Source: Candidatus Zixiibacteriota bacterium
GTDB lineage: Bacteria; Zixibacteria; MSB-5A5; GN15; FEB-12
Length of the DNA stretch: 8,197 nucleotides
Assembly (NCBI GenBank): GCA_022570975.1
Contig: JACZYS010000115.1
Coordinates: 1-8,197 of the forward strand
Direction: 5' to 3'
Numbering within the stretch: position 1 is the first letter of the stretch; each line of letters begins with the position of its first letter. The translations under genes and the position numbers were made by a program. The notes under the pieces are model-generated. The model was not told the DNA's origin, ran no database searches, and saw only the letters and a list, made by a program, of their open reading frames with translations. Below, one piece after another: positions 1 to 7,314 of the stretch.

Positions 1-1046
1 GCCTAGTGTGCATGCCTATAGTCGGAGAAAGGCTGGACGAACTGGACATGCCACTCATGGTGGGCCAGAACGCCTCCAGTAAGCACCAGACGGCATTTAC
101 CGTGTCGGTGGACTACATGACAGGGACTACCACCGGAATATCTGCAAGCGACCGGGCTATGACTATCAAGGTGTTGCTTGATGATGACAGTAAACCGGAA
201 GATTTGGGACGGCCGGGTCACATTTTCCCCATTCAGGCTGTAAAGGGTGGCGTGCTTAATAGAGTCGGTCATACCGAAGCAACAGTTGATTTGGCAAGGC
301 TGGCAGGTTTCAAAGAAGCCGGAGTTCTTTGTGAAATAATGAATGATGACGGCAGTATGGCCAGAGTACCTCAGTTAGCTCAGTTTGCCAAACGACATAA
401 CCTGAAACTGATTTCTGTCAAAGACCTTATTAGGTACAGACAAACTCGTGAAAGCAGAGTTGAAAAAATTACAACCGTTGACCTTCCGACCAAGTATGGA
501 GATTTTGAGCTCCGGCTTTTTAAATCAGAACTGGATAATCAGCATCACCTGGCTCTGGTCAAAGGTGAAATCTCATCGGGAAAAAACATACTGGTTAGAA
601 TTCACTCAAGCTGCCTGACTGGTGATGTTTTTGGATCCTGCCGCTGTGACTGCGGGGGGCAGCTCCACCGGGCAATGGAGATGATTGAAAGAGAAAAAGA
701 AGGAATTATTCTTTATATGAGACAGGAAGGCCGCGGTATTGGTCTGGTTAATAAACTGCTCGCTTATAAACTTCAGGAACAGGGAAGAGACACCGTAGAA
801 GCAAACAGAGATTTAGGCTTTGACCCTGACCAGAGAGATTATAGCTCTGCGGCCATGATCTTGAAGTCAATTGGTGTTTCATCGGTACGACTTCTTACCA
901 ACAACCCTGACAAGATTAATGCCCTAAGGAAAAACGGCATTGAAGTTACCGAACGAATTTCATTGGAAGTCAACCCGACCAAATTCAGCCGAACCTATCT
1001 AACGACCAAAAGAGATAAACTTGGTCATTTTCTTAATTTTAATTAA
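1..1046 (+). CDS. ribBA: Bifunctional 3,4-dihydroxy-2-butanone-4-phosphate synthase / GTP cyclohydrolase II, 5' end missing
   Basis: Makes both riboflavin precursors: DHBP from ribulose 5-phosphate (RibB half) and the pyrimidine precursor from GTP (RibA half), in the cytoplasm. The frame is open to the window edge, and the first visible residues (LVCMPIVGERLDEL) belong to the middle of the RibB domain. About 50 N-terminal residues, including the acidic EGD-type metal site, therefore lie upstream; the GTG at 6 is not the true start. Counting from that GTG, the RibB half shows AFTVSVD near 30-36 and the metal-binding GHTEA at 88-92. The RibA half begins near 155, with HSSCLTGD and CRCDC supplying the three zinc cysteines (203, 214, 216), then RQEGRGIGL (239-247), the DQRDY catalytic segment (about 275-279) and LLTNNP. 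The common HSEC is HSSC here, a variant I believe occurs in other RibBA proteins. Both catalytic halves look intact, so a dual function is expected. ribH follows after 21 bases, probably in one operon. Confidence 0.96.
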   Translation, partial: LVCMPIVGERLDELDMPLMVGQNASSKHQTAFTVSVDYMTGTTTGISASDRAMTIKVLLDDDSKPEDLGRPGHIFPIQAVKGGVLNRVGHTEATVDLARLAGFKEAGVLCEIMNDDGSMARVPQLAQFAKRHNLKLISVKDLIRYRQTRESRVEKITTVDLPTKYGDFELRLFKSELDNQHHLALVKGEISSGKNILVRIHSSCLTGDVFGSCRCDCGGQLHRAMEMIEREKEGIILYMRQEGRGIGLVNKLLAYKLQEQGRDTVEANRDLGFDPDQRDYSSAAMILKSIGVSSVRLLTNNPDKINALRKNGIEVTERISLEVNPTKFSRTYLTTKRDKLGHFLNFN

Positions 1047-1067
1047 ATGACAGATGAGTGTTGAATA

Positions 1068-1547
1068 ATGAATAATAAGATACTGGAAGGAAAACTTGAT
1101 GGCAGCGGCAAAAAATTTGCCGTTTTAGTCAGCAGGTTTAACTCAAGCTTAACAGATCTCCTTCTTAAGGGTGCACTGGGATGCCTCAATCGTCACGGAG
1201 CAACTGATAAAGATATTACTGTTGTTTATGTGCCGGGAGCGTTTGAGCTTCCACCGACCGCCTCCAGGTTGGCCGCAAAAAAAAACTATGATGCCATCAT
1301 CTGTCTTGGAGTTGTAATCCGGGGAGCCACACCCCATTTTGATTATATATGCTCCGTAGCTGCCAACGGGATTTCAAGAGTATCTGAGAAGTATCAATTA
1401 CCGGTCATTTTTGGAGTACTCACCACCGACAATGTTGAACAGGCTCAGGAGAGGTCAGGAATAAAAGGCGGAAACAAAGGATGGGATGCCGCCCTGGCCG
1501 CAATTGAAATGACTAACCTTTTTGAAGTGATAGATAAAAATGGCTGA
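1068..1547 (+). CDS. ribH: 6,7-dimethyl-8-ribityllumazine synthase
   Basis: Condenses 3,4-dihydroxy-2-butanone 4-phosphate with 5-amino-6-ribitylaminouracil to give 6,7-dimethyl-8-ribityllumazine, the penultimate step of riboflavin synthesis. Family members usually assemble as pentamers or 60-subunit shells. The 159-residue length is normal. Visible motifs are SRFN (22-25, substrate ring-stacking Phe24), PGAFELP (56-62), GVVIRGATPHFDY (81-93, catalytic His90), FGVLTT (115-120), EQAQERSG (124-131, phosphate-binding Arg129) and GNKGWDAA near the C-terminus. The ATG at 1068 is chosen because an in-frame TGA lies at 1062-1064, directly upstream; no strong Shine-Dalgarno is visible. It uses the DHBP produced by RibBA, encoded just upstream. 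Its last eight bases overlap nusB, so translation of the two is probably coupled. Confidence 0.97.
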   Translation: MNNKILEGKLDGSGKKFAVLVSRFNSSLTDLLLKGALGCLNRHGATDKDITVVYVPGAFELPPTASRLAAKKNYDAIICLGVVIRGATPHFDYICSVAANGISRVSEKYQLPVIFGVLTTDNVEQAQERSGIKGGNKGWDAALAAIEMTNLFEVIDKNG

Positions 1548-1968
1548 AACCAATAGATATAAAGCCCGTGAGTTAGTTTTGAAAGGATTATACGCCTTGG
1601 AGTGCGGAGAGATAACTGGGGACAAAATCATTGAAGATATCGTAACCGATGACACTCTTCCTGATAAAATTATTGAATTTGCAAGAAATTATTTTCATCT
1701 CGTAAAAGAACATGGAAGCAACGCTGACAGAGAGATTACTTCACTTGCCGAGAACTGGGAATTTAAAAGAATTGCAGAAATTGACAAGATAATTTTGAGA
1801 ATGGCCATTACCGAAATTGATAAGATGCCTGATATCCCTTTTAAAGTGACTATCAATGAAGCTATAGAGCTGGCCAAGAAATTCTCAACTGAGAAGTCGT
1901 CCGGTTTCATAAATGGAATCCTGGATAATTTTCATAAGTTGAGAATGCAAAAAGAATCTGGACATTGA
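1540..1968 (+). CDS. nusB: Transcription antitermination / rRNA-processing factor NusB
   Basis: NusB binds boxA RNA together with ribosomal protein S10 and supports antitermination and maturation of rRNA transcripts. The 142-residue length is normal. The helical NusB fold is recognisable: RYKARELVLKGLYALE near the N-terminus (the family's RRxARexALQxLY segment), a central ENWEFKRIAEIDKIILRMAITEI (the W...R...D..ILR signature), then INEAIELAKKFSTEKSSGFINGILD, which matches the family's INEAVELAK...KFVNGVLD. The ATG lies inside the end of ribH (8-base overlap, ATGGCTGA), so expression probably depends on ribosomes finishing ribH. The ribH-nusB order is widespread in bacteria. The gene ends without an obvious hairpin terminator, and a 91-base gap separates it from the next gene. 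Confidence 0.96.
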   Translation: MAETNRYKARELVLKGLYALECGEITGDKIIEDIVTDDTLPDKIIEFARNYFHLVKEHGSNADREITSLAENWEFKRIAEIDKIILRMAITEIDKMPDIPFKVTINEAIELAKKFSTEKSSGFINGILDNFHKLRMQKESGH

Positions 1969-2022
1969 TTATTTAACTAATATATTGTCAGAGTTTTCTA
2001 TGATTCATTTAACTTGTTGAGA

Positions 2023-2028
2023 TATAAT
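2023..2028 (+). promoter_or_regulatory. Possible -10 element upstream of the DUF2723 gene
   Basis: The 91-base gap between nusB and the DUF2723 gene contains a perfect TATAAT 32 bases before the ATG at 2060. The hexamer at 17-base spacing (2000-2005, ATGATT) is a poor -35 match. A TTGTCA at 1985-1990 is too far away to pair with it. In A/T-rich intergenic DNA a TATAAT can arise by chance, so this is only a hint that the membrane-glycosylation block has its own promoter rather than depending entirely on read-through from nusB. Confidence 0.3.
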
Positions 2029-2059
2029 GAAGTTTAACAAATGACAAACATTCCGATTA

Positions 2060-5000
2060 ATGCTTTCAAATTTTAATATCAAAAAAATTGACCATATCAA
2101 TTTAGCTTCCGCTGTTTTTGTCTGGGTAGGCTCGTTTGTTGTATATTCCATGACCGTTGCGCCTACTCTTTCATTTTGGGACTGTGGGGAGTTTATCGCA
2201 GCCAGTTATATTCTGGGCGTACCTCACCCGCCGGGCACACCATTGTACATCTTGCTGGGCAGAATTTTTTCAATCATTCCTTTTGTCGATGATATAGCCG
2301 TCAGAATAAACTACCTCTCGGTAATTAGCTCAAGTTTCACGGCTCTTTTTGGATATTTTATTATTGTCAGAGTATTAAAAGCTCTCATTCCAAAACAGAC
2401 AGAAAATAATGACCGGTTTGGAAAAATTTTGATATATGGCGGCGGAATATCGGGAGCATTTTTCACTGCCTTTTCATTTACAAACTGGATTAACTCAGTT
2501 GAAGCTGAGGTGTATGGTTTGGCAATGCTTTTACTTACGGCTATCGTATTGCTTTCTTTGAAATACTGCGAAGAAAGGAACTCTGCTTCAAGGAGCAAAT
2601 ACCTATTGTTAATATTCTTTCTGGCTTTCGCCGGAATAGGGGTGCACATGACCACTTTTCTGGTTATCCCGGCAATGGCACTGCTCTTTATTTTAAATTC
2701 TAAAGCAAAGGGAAAAGATTTTTATTATATAACTTTGTTTTTTGCTCTTGAGCTCTATCTCATTTTTGCTTTCTCATCTCGTCCCAATGAAATACCGTTT
2801 TTCATACCAATTCTGATTGTCATGATCCTCTATTATTTTTATATCTTCTCAAAAGATAAGATATCAAAATCAGAGATCTGGATTGCAGTCGGGTTCTTGC
2901 TTGCCGAGCTTCCCCTGCTTCCTCTTTTAGCAAATAATTTGGTCTTTGTCTCTTCTGATTCCTTTCAACCGGCTATGGTAGACAGCATGACATATTTCAG
3001 TACCGCGGTTATTGCATCGATGGTCATTTATTCTCTTTATATGCTTTATAAATATATGAACGACAAAAATGCGTTTAAAGAAGAAATGATAACTTCAGTT
3101 TTTATTCTCACGGCTCTGTTCATGTCATTAATTTTACAACTTCCAAAAGGGTATGGATCGTTCATGGTTCTTTCGGCCATGCTGGCCATAATTCTGGTCG
3201 GCCTTTTATATAAAAAGATTAATTGGTCAATTTTGATGGCCATTGCCGCGGTCTCGGCCGTGGCACTGGGTGTTAAACAACACTTTATGGCTATGGCTCT
3301 GGCCGCGGCCGTTTTGATTTTTCTTGGATATCTTATGAAGTTAAAAGACTGGAAAATGGCCCTGATGATTATTCTCATGTCCGTACTTGGCTACTCAGTT
3401 CATTTGTATATCCCCATTCGTTCGGCTCATCATCCGATAATAAACGAAAACAATCCATCGGAAAATCTTGAAGCCACGATCAACTTCCTGGAAAGAAAAC
3501 AGTACGGCTCACAGTCAATGGTGGAACGAATGTTTAAGCGACGGGCAGAATGGAGCAACCAGTTTGGCAGCTACCGGCATATGGGATTCTGGAAATTCTT
3601 CAGCGAACAGTATGGGTTCACTGGGCCGGGCTTTATTGTCGTCTTTTTTCTGGGTGTGTTAGGATTCTGGGAGACAATCAGGAAAAAGAAAGAATATGGA
3701 CTGCCCTTGCTGATGCTTTTCTTGATTTCATCGGTGGGTCTTATCTTATACATGAATTTTGCCGATGGTACCCGCATTCATCCTGTCACCGGGCAGGATT
3801 ATCTGGAAGTCAGAGAAAGAGATTACTTTTTTACACCGGCTTTTGTATTGTTTGGACTTGCCATCGGTATTGGTATTTCACTGTTCATCAAGTCAATCAA
3901 GGAGCTGCTCATTCATTACAAAGTTCCGGGTGTCAAAGTTATTTTAACTTTTCTGCTGGTTTTATTTCTTTTACCGGTAGCGGCTTTGTCCAATAATTAT
4001 TTTCGCTGTGATCGTTCCCGCAACTATATGCCATTTGATTATGCTTATAACATTCTCATCTCCGCAGAAAAAGATGCCGTCTTGTTTACTTACGGGGATA
4101 ATGACACTTTTCCGGTCTGGTGTCTTCAGGAAGTATATGGTATCAGGAAGGATGTAAAAAATGTCAATCTCTCGCTGGCCAATACAAAATGGTACGTCAA
4201 GCAGATTGAATCAACTCTCGGTGTAAATCTGGGAGGTCTGACCGATGAACAGCTTAAGAAGATGAGACCTTTCCGAGATAAAGACGGAACTGTTTATAGA
4301 ATTCAGGATCAGGTCATAAATAAAATTATTGATAACAATCTGGGAAAAAGACCGATTAATTTTTCAGTCTCAGTCAGTTCCGGTGCCAGAGTTTATTATG
4401 GCCGTTCTCTGGATTCAATGTCGGTCTTAAAAGGTATGGTCTGGGATATAAAGAGTCGGGCCAACGGCATGGAAATTGACCTTGAAAAATCCAAAAACTT
4501 TTATCTGAATGACGGTCTCTTTAAGTATCGCGGTATCAATGACAGCACCATTTATAAAAATGAAACAACCCTGAGACTGACCAAAAACCTGGCCAATGGG
4601 ATGTTGATGATTGCCGATGACTACCGCAGAAAAAAAGATTTGGAAAGCGCCGAGGAAGTAGTAGCATTTGCGCTCGAAAAAATTCCTTATTCCAAAGATG
4701 CTCTGGATTTTCTTGTCTCCCTGTACATTCGTTCGGATTCACCCGAAAAATTGGAAAAGTTACTGAATAAATATCCCAATTTTGATCAGAAGAGAGTGAA
4801 ACTTCTACTCAGCAAGAGTTACATGGAAAAAGGAAAGAAGGAGGAAGCGGTTTCGGTGCTTCATAAACTTCTGTTGGAGGACCAGAAATATAAACCGGCA
4901 TTTGATGAATTGGTCAAGTATTATTACAACAACAATAATATTGTGGCTATGAGGGGGCTGCTCAAGCAATGGCTGACCTTTAATCCGGGAGATACTCGAA

Positions 5001-5077
5001 TGAAGTCATTTTATGAGGAAGTACAGCGAGGCATAAGCAGGTATGAGGACTCTATTAAGAGGAGCAAAGGCAATTGA
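2060..5077 (+). CDS. DUF2723 family polytopic membrane protein, GT-C-like (TMEM260-related), with C-terminal TPR-like tail
   Basis: A 1005-residue inner-membrane protein. The N-terminal 80 residues carry the DUF2723 hallmark: TVAPTLSFWDCGEF (32-45, acidic pair D41/E44 in the first extracytoplasmic loop of a GT-C-like layout), then HPPGTPLY (56-63). Many hydrophobic segments follow to about residue 455, then the conserved YIPIRSAHHP, QYGSQS and FGSYRHMGFW region, the segment EVRERDYFF followed by TM helices (about 590-650), and the soluble block GDNDTFPVW (679-687) with NLSLANTKWY. From about 850 to the end, short paired helices resemble TPR repeats. The human relative TMEM260 is a protein O-mannosyltransferase, so a role in transferring sugar from a lipid carrier outside the cytoplasmic membrane is inferred. 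The bacterial substrate is unknown. The start at 2060 has no clear Shine-Dalgarno, but the hydrophobic N-terminus begins close behind it. The stop codon overlaps the TTG start of the GT4 gene. Confidence 0.9.
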   Translation: MLSNFNIKKIDHINLASAVFVWVGSFVVYSMTVAPTLSFWDCGEFIAASYILGVPHPPGTPLYILLGRIFSIIPFVDDIAVRINYLSVISSSFTALFGYFIIVRVLKALIPKQTENNDRFGKILIYGGGISGAFFTAFSFTNWINSVEAEVYGLAMLLLTAIVLLSLKYCEERNSASRSKYLLLIFFLAFAGIGVHMTTFLVIPAMALLFILNSKAKGKDFYYITLFFALELYLIFAFSSRPNEIPFFIPILIVMILYYFYIFSKDKISKSEIWIAVGFLLAELPLLPLLANNLVFVSSDSFQPAMVDSMTYFSTAVIASMVIYSLYMLYKYMNDKNAFKEEMITSVFILTALFMSLILQLPKGYGSFMVLSAMLAIILVGLLYKKINWSILMAIAAVSAVALGVKQHFMAMALAAAVLIFLGYLMKLKDWKMALMIILMSVLGYSVHLYIPIRSAHHPIINENNPSENLEATINFLERKQYGSQSMVERMFKRRAEWSNQFGSYRHMGFWKFFSEQYGFTGPGFIVVFFLGVLGFWETIRKKKEYGLPLLMLFLISSVGLILYMNFADGTRIHPVTGQDYLEVRERDYFFTPAFVLFGLAIGIGISLFIKSIKELLIHYKVPGVKVILTFLLVLFLLPVAALSNNYFRCDRSRNYMPFDYAYNILISAEKDAVLFTYGDNDTFPVWCLQEVYGIRKDVKNVNLSLANTKWYVKQIESTLGVNLGGLTDEQLKKMRPFRDKDGTVYRIQDQVINKIIDNNLGKRPINFSVSVSSGARVYYGRSLDSMSVLKGMVWDIKSRANGMEIDLEKSKNFYLNDGLFKYRGINDSTIYKNETTLRLTKNLANGMLMIADDYRRKKDLESAEEVVAFALEKIPYSKDALDFLVSLYIRSDSPEKLEKLLNKYPNFDQKRVKLLLSKSYMEKGKKEEAVSVLHKLLLEDQKYKPAFDELVKYYYNNNNIVAMRGLLKQWLTFNPGDTRMKSFYEEVQRGISRYEDSIKRSKGN
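5057..5076 (+). promoter_or_regulatory. Ribosome-binding site and TTG start of the GT4 gene
   Basis: GAGGAG at 5059-5064 (AAGAGGAG including flanking bases) sits nine bases before a TTG at 5074-5076. This TTG overlaps the DUF2723 stop codon as TTGA. Reading from it gives MKILALNWND, the expected first beta strand of a GT-B glycosyltransferase. No ATG or GTG nearby gives a better start, so the Shine-Dalgarno decides for TTG and implies translational coupling to the upstream gene. Confidence 0.75.
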
Positions 5078-6189
5078 AAATTCTTGCTCTAAACTGGAAT
5101 GACCTCAGCAATCCGTTTGCCGGAGGAGCGGAAGTTCATTTGGAAGAACTTTTGCGACGTTTGGTGCGATATGGTCACCGGGTTACCCTCTTTTGTTCCG
5201 GCTATAAAGGATGCAAAAGCGAAGAAACTATTGATGGGATTGATATTATCAGAAGAGGGAACAGGTATAATTTTAATCTCATTGCCCCTTTTTATTTAAG
5301 AAGGTTAACAGGTGAAACAAAGTTTGATATCTTAATTGAAGATATTAACAAGATTCCCTTTTATACTCCCCTTTATCTCAATTTAAAAACTCTCGTGGTT
5401 GTCCCTCACCTGTTTGCAACTACAGTTTTTCATGAAATAAATTTTGTGCTTGGCTCTTATATTTTCCTTGCTGAAAAACCGATGGTTTATGTTTATAAGA
5501 ACAAAAGTTATAACGTAATTTCAGAATCCACGGCCGATGACATGGTGAAAAGAGGAGTTGACAGAAAAAATATATCTATCATCCACTGCGGTATCGACAG
5601 CTCTTTCTATAAACATGACCCATCGGTCAGAAAATATGATCGGCCGACAATATTATACCTGGGAAGGGTAAAAAAATATAAATCGATTAATCATCTGATA
5701 TCGGCATTCGGGAAAATAAAGGTGCAATTACCTGACGCAAAATTATTGATTGTTGGATCCGGAGATTACATGGAAAATTTGAAATCACAGGTTCATTCAT
5801 TGGGGCTCAATGATGCGGTCGAATTCACCGGCTTTGTGAAAAAAGAAAGAAAACTTGAAATTCTGAGGAAGTCACATGTAGCTGTTTTGCCTTCGCTTAA
5901 AGAAGGATGGGGTTTGACTAATATAGAAGCCAACGCTGTCGGTACTACCGTCGTGGCGGCAAACTCACCCGGACTAAAGGATTCCGTCTCCAATAATGTT
6001 TCCGGTCTTTTATATGAGTATGGCAATATTGATGAAATGACAGAGAAATTGATGATGATTTTGAAGAATGATAACTTCCGCAATAATCTTGAGGCAGGTG
6101 CTTTAAGATGGTCGGCAAAATTTGACTGGGACATTTCAGCCAGAGAGTTTGAAAAACTTATTTGCAGAATATCCGGAGTAAAAAACTGA
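5074..6189 (+). CDS. GT4-family glycosyltransferase (GT-B fold)
   Basis: A retaining, nucleotide-sugar-dependent glycosyltransferase, expected at the cytoplasmic face of the membrane. The 371-residue length is typical. The N-terminal acceptor domain begins with KILALNWND and contains GGAEVHLEELLRRL (17-30), the glycine-rich loop and first helix of GT4 enzymes. The C-terminal donor domain begins at about 191 with ILYLGRVKKYKS, followed by LLIVGSGD (224-231), VEFTGFV (249-255) and the EX7E pair E277/E285 within EGWGLTNIEANA. This pair normally contacts the sugar donor. Sugar and acceptor cannot be read from the sequence. The start overlaps the DUF2723 stop by four bases and the end shares one base with the next start, so all three are probably co-translated and work on the same glycan. 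A plausible role is building the lipid-linked sugar used by the GT-C-like neighbour; this is inference from context. Confidence 0.92.
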   Translation: MKILALNWNDLSNPFAGGAEVHLEELLRRLVRYGHRVTLFCSGYKGCKSEETIDGIDIIRRGNRYNFNLIAPFYLRRLTGETKFDILIEDINKIPFYTPLYLNLKTLVVVPHLFATTVFHEINFVLGSYIFLAEKPMVYVYKNKSYNVISESTADDMVKRGVDRKNISIIHCGIDSSFYKHDPSVRKYDRPTILYLGRVKKYKSINHLISAFGKIKVQLPDAKLLIVGSGDYMENLKSQVHSLGLNDAVEFTGFVKKERKLEILRKSHVAVLPSLKEGWGLTNIEANAVGTTVVAANSPGLKDSVSNNVSGLLYEYGNIDEMTEKLMMILKNDNFRNNLEAGALRWSAKFDWDISAREFEKLICRISGVKN

Positions 6190-6191
6190 TG
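6175..6191 (+). promoter_or_regulatory. Ribosome-binding site fixing the start of the UPF0104 gene
   Basis: GGAG at 6175-6178 lies ten bases before an ATG at 6189-6191 that overlaps the GT4 stop as TGATG. A longer in-frame reading from a TTG at 6162 is possible, but it has no comparable ribosome-binding site and would add nine residues ahead of the basic MRSRKR start, which suits a membrane protein. The ATG is preferred. Confidence 0.65.
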
Positions 6192-7205
6192 CGATCAAGA
6201 AAGAGAATTGGTTACATTTTATTTGGAATTTTAATTTCAGCATTAATGCTCTGGTTCCTTTTCAAAGATATTGATTTCACCAAGCTGATGGAAGCTCTCA
6301 AAGGAGCAAATTATCTCTGGCTCATTCCTAATATTTTGTTAATTATTCTTACCATGTATATCAGGGCTTATCGCTGGCAGTTGATGATTAACCCGTTAAA
6401 AAGAGTTCCCTTTCATAAACTTCTGGCGGCAACATGTGTTGGATTTATGGCCAACAATGTCCTCCCGCTTCGCCTTGGTGAATTTGTCAGAGCCTTCTCT
6501 TTGGCCAAACAGGAGAATGAAATCAGAAAATCTGCCGCTTTGGCTACGATTTTTATTGAAAGAACATTTTTTGATCTGACTGCCCTGCTCATGATTTTTG
6601 GCGGCGTATTTGCATTCTCAACCGTTGTCAGGGAATACATAGATGATGCTTTTGTAACAGGTGTTTATCTGGCCATCGGCATAGCTCTCATCGGATTATT
6701 CTCAATGCTAATAATGGGAAGAAACCCGGAAAAGACAGCATCGCTGCTTACACGCAAACTTGGTTTTATTCCAGAAAAGATCAGGGATAAAATACAAGGC
6801 ATCCTAATTAAATTCTCCGGAGGGCTTAAGTTTTTATCAAGTCTTAAAACCGTGTTGTTTGTTGAGTTTCATACTCTCTTGATTTGGCTGGTCATGGGAC
6901 TTTCAAACATATTTATTTTTTATACTTTTGGCTTTGATATTTCAATAACAGCCGCCTTTTTTCTGCTTGTCGTTGTTTCCATAGCCATTCTGATTCCCTC
7001 ATCACCCGGATTTGTCGGGATTTATCATGCTGCCGCATCTTCATCGGTAATGGCATACGGGGTGGGAAAAGAAGAGGCCCTCTCCTTTGCTCTGGTTCTT
7101 CATGCTACCCAGTATATTGTAGTCACCTTGATGGGTTTTTACTTCCTGAAAAAAGAGCATTTTAGTCTGAAGAGTCTGGAAGAAGAAGCAACTTCCGAAG
7201 TCTGA
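6189..7205 (+). CDS. UPF0104 / LPG_synthase_TM family polytopic membrane protein (possible flippase-like)
   Basis: A 338-residue integral membrane protein with about eight hydrophobic segments and a basic N-terminus (MRSRKR). Conserved family positions are visible: RAYRW (59-63) after the second helix, GFMANNVLPLRLGEFVRA (85-102), ERTFFDL (124-130) and the C-terminal PSSPGFVGIYH starting near 270. The family (PF03706) covers the flippase half of MprF, archaeal AglD-region proteins and many stand-alone members encoded beside glycosyltransferases. The soluble aminoacyl-phosphatidylglycerol synthase domain of MprF is absent, so this is not a complete MprF. From its coupling to a GT4 enzyme and a GT-C-like protein I infer a role in moving or handling a lipid-linked sugar intermediate, but the biochemical activity of stand-alone members is poorly defined. 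No hairpin terminator is evident after the stop. Confidence 0.88.
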   Translation: MRSRKRIGYILFGILISALMLWFLFKDIDFTKLMEALKGANYLWLIPNILLIILTMYIRAYRWQLMINPLKRVPFHKLLAATCVGFMANNVLPLRLGEFVRAFSLAKQENEIRKSAALATIFIERTFFDLTALLMIFGGVFAFSTVVREYIDDAFVTGVYLAIGIALIGLFSMLIMGRNPEKTASLLTRKLGFIPEKIRDKIQGILIKFSGGLKFLSSLKTVLFVEFHTLLIWLVMGLSNIFIFYTFGFDISITAAFFLLVVVSIAILIPSSPGFVGIYHAAASSSVMAYGVGKEEALSFALVLHATQYIVVTLMGFYFLKKEHFSLKSLEEEATSEV

Positions 7206-7265
7206 TTTATTGTTCTCAAGAAATTCATTGTTTTTTGCCCTAAATTAGTGATAATAAGTTCAAAC

Positions 7266-7294
7266 TTGACACCTACCTGTCACTCTGATAAGCT
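7266..7294 (+). promoter_or_regulatory. Candidate sigma70-type promoter for the small gene at 7315
   Basis: A perfect -35 hexamer TTGACA (7266-7271) is followed after 17 bases by TAAGCT (7289-7294), a weak -10 match (three of six). It lies 21 bases before the start codon in a 109-base gene-free gap, on the correct strand. The -35 box also overlaps an inverted repeat (7267-7282). The weak -10 keeps this at moderate confidence; an FCB-group organism may also use a different consensus. Confidence 0.45.
7267..7282. repeat. Inverted repeat TGACA-N6-TGTCA over the -35 box
   Basis: TGACA (7267-7271) and TGTCA (7278-7282) are perfect inverted copies separated by six bases, giving 16-bp symmetry typical of a dimeric regulator site. 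The left arm coincides with the -35 hexamer, so a bound protein would compete with RNA polymerase. Five-base arms are short and may be chance. Just upstream, AAGTT (7256-7260) and AACTT (7263-7267) form a second short inverted pair. Confidence 0.3.
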
Positions 7295-7314
7295 ATGTTC
7301 AAAATGGAGATTGT

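Noticed and set aside
6..8. GTG at 6 as the true start of ribBA
   Set aside because: The frame is open to the window edge and the first residues match the interior of the RibB domain, so the gene begins upstream.
1969..2059. Rho-independent terminator after nusB
   Set aside because: No GC-rich stem followed by a T run is present. The only symmetric pieces are four-base arms in A/T-rich DNA.
3550..3996. A 148-codon + strand frame inside the DUF2723 gene, and other 60-110 codon frames on both strands of that gene
   Set aside because: They lie wholly within a gene with strong family motifs in another frame, lack ribosome-binding sites, and encode residue mixtures typical of shadow frames.
6162..6188. 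TTG at 6162 as the start of the UPF0104 gene
   Set aside because: It lies deep inside the GT4 gene without a good Shine-Dalgarno, whereas the ATG at 6189 has GGAG at suitable spacing and gives a normal basic N-terminus.
7206..7260. Terminator at the T run (about 7230-7236) after the UPF0104 gene
   Set aside because: A six-T run is present but I find no convincing stem before it.
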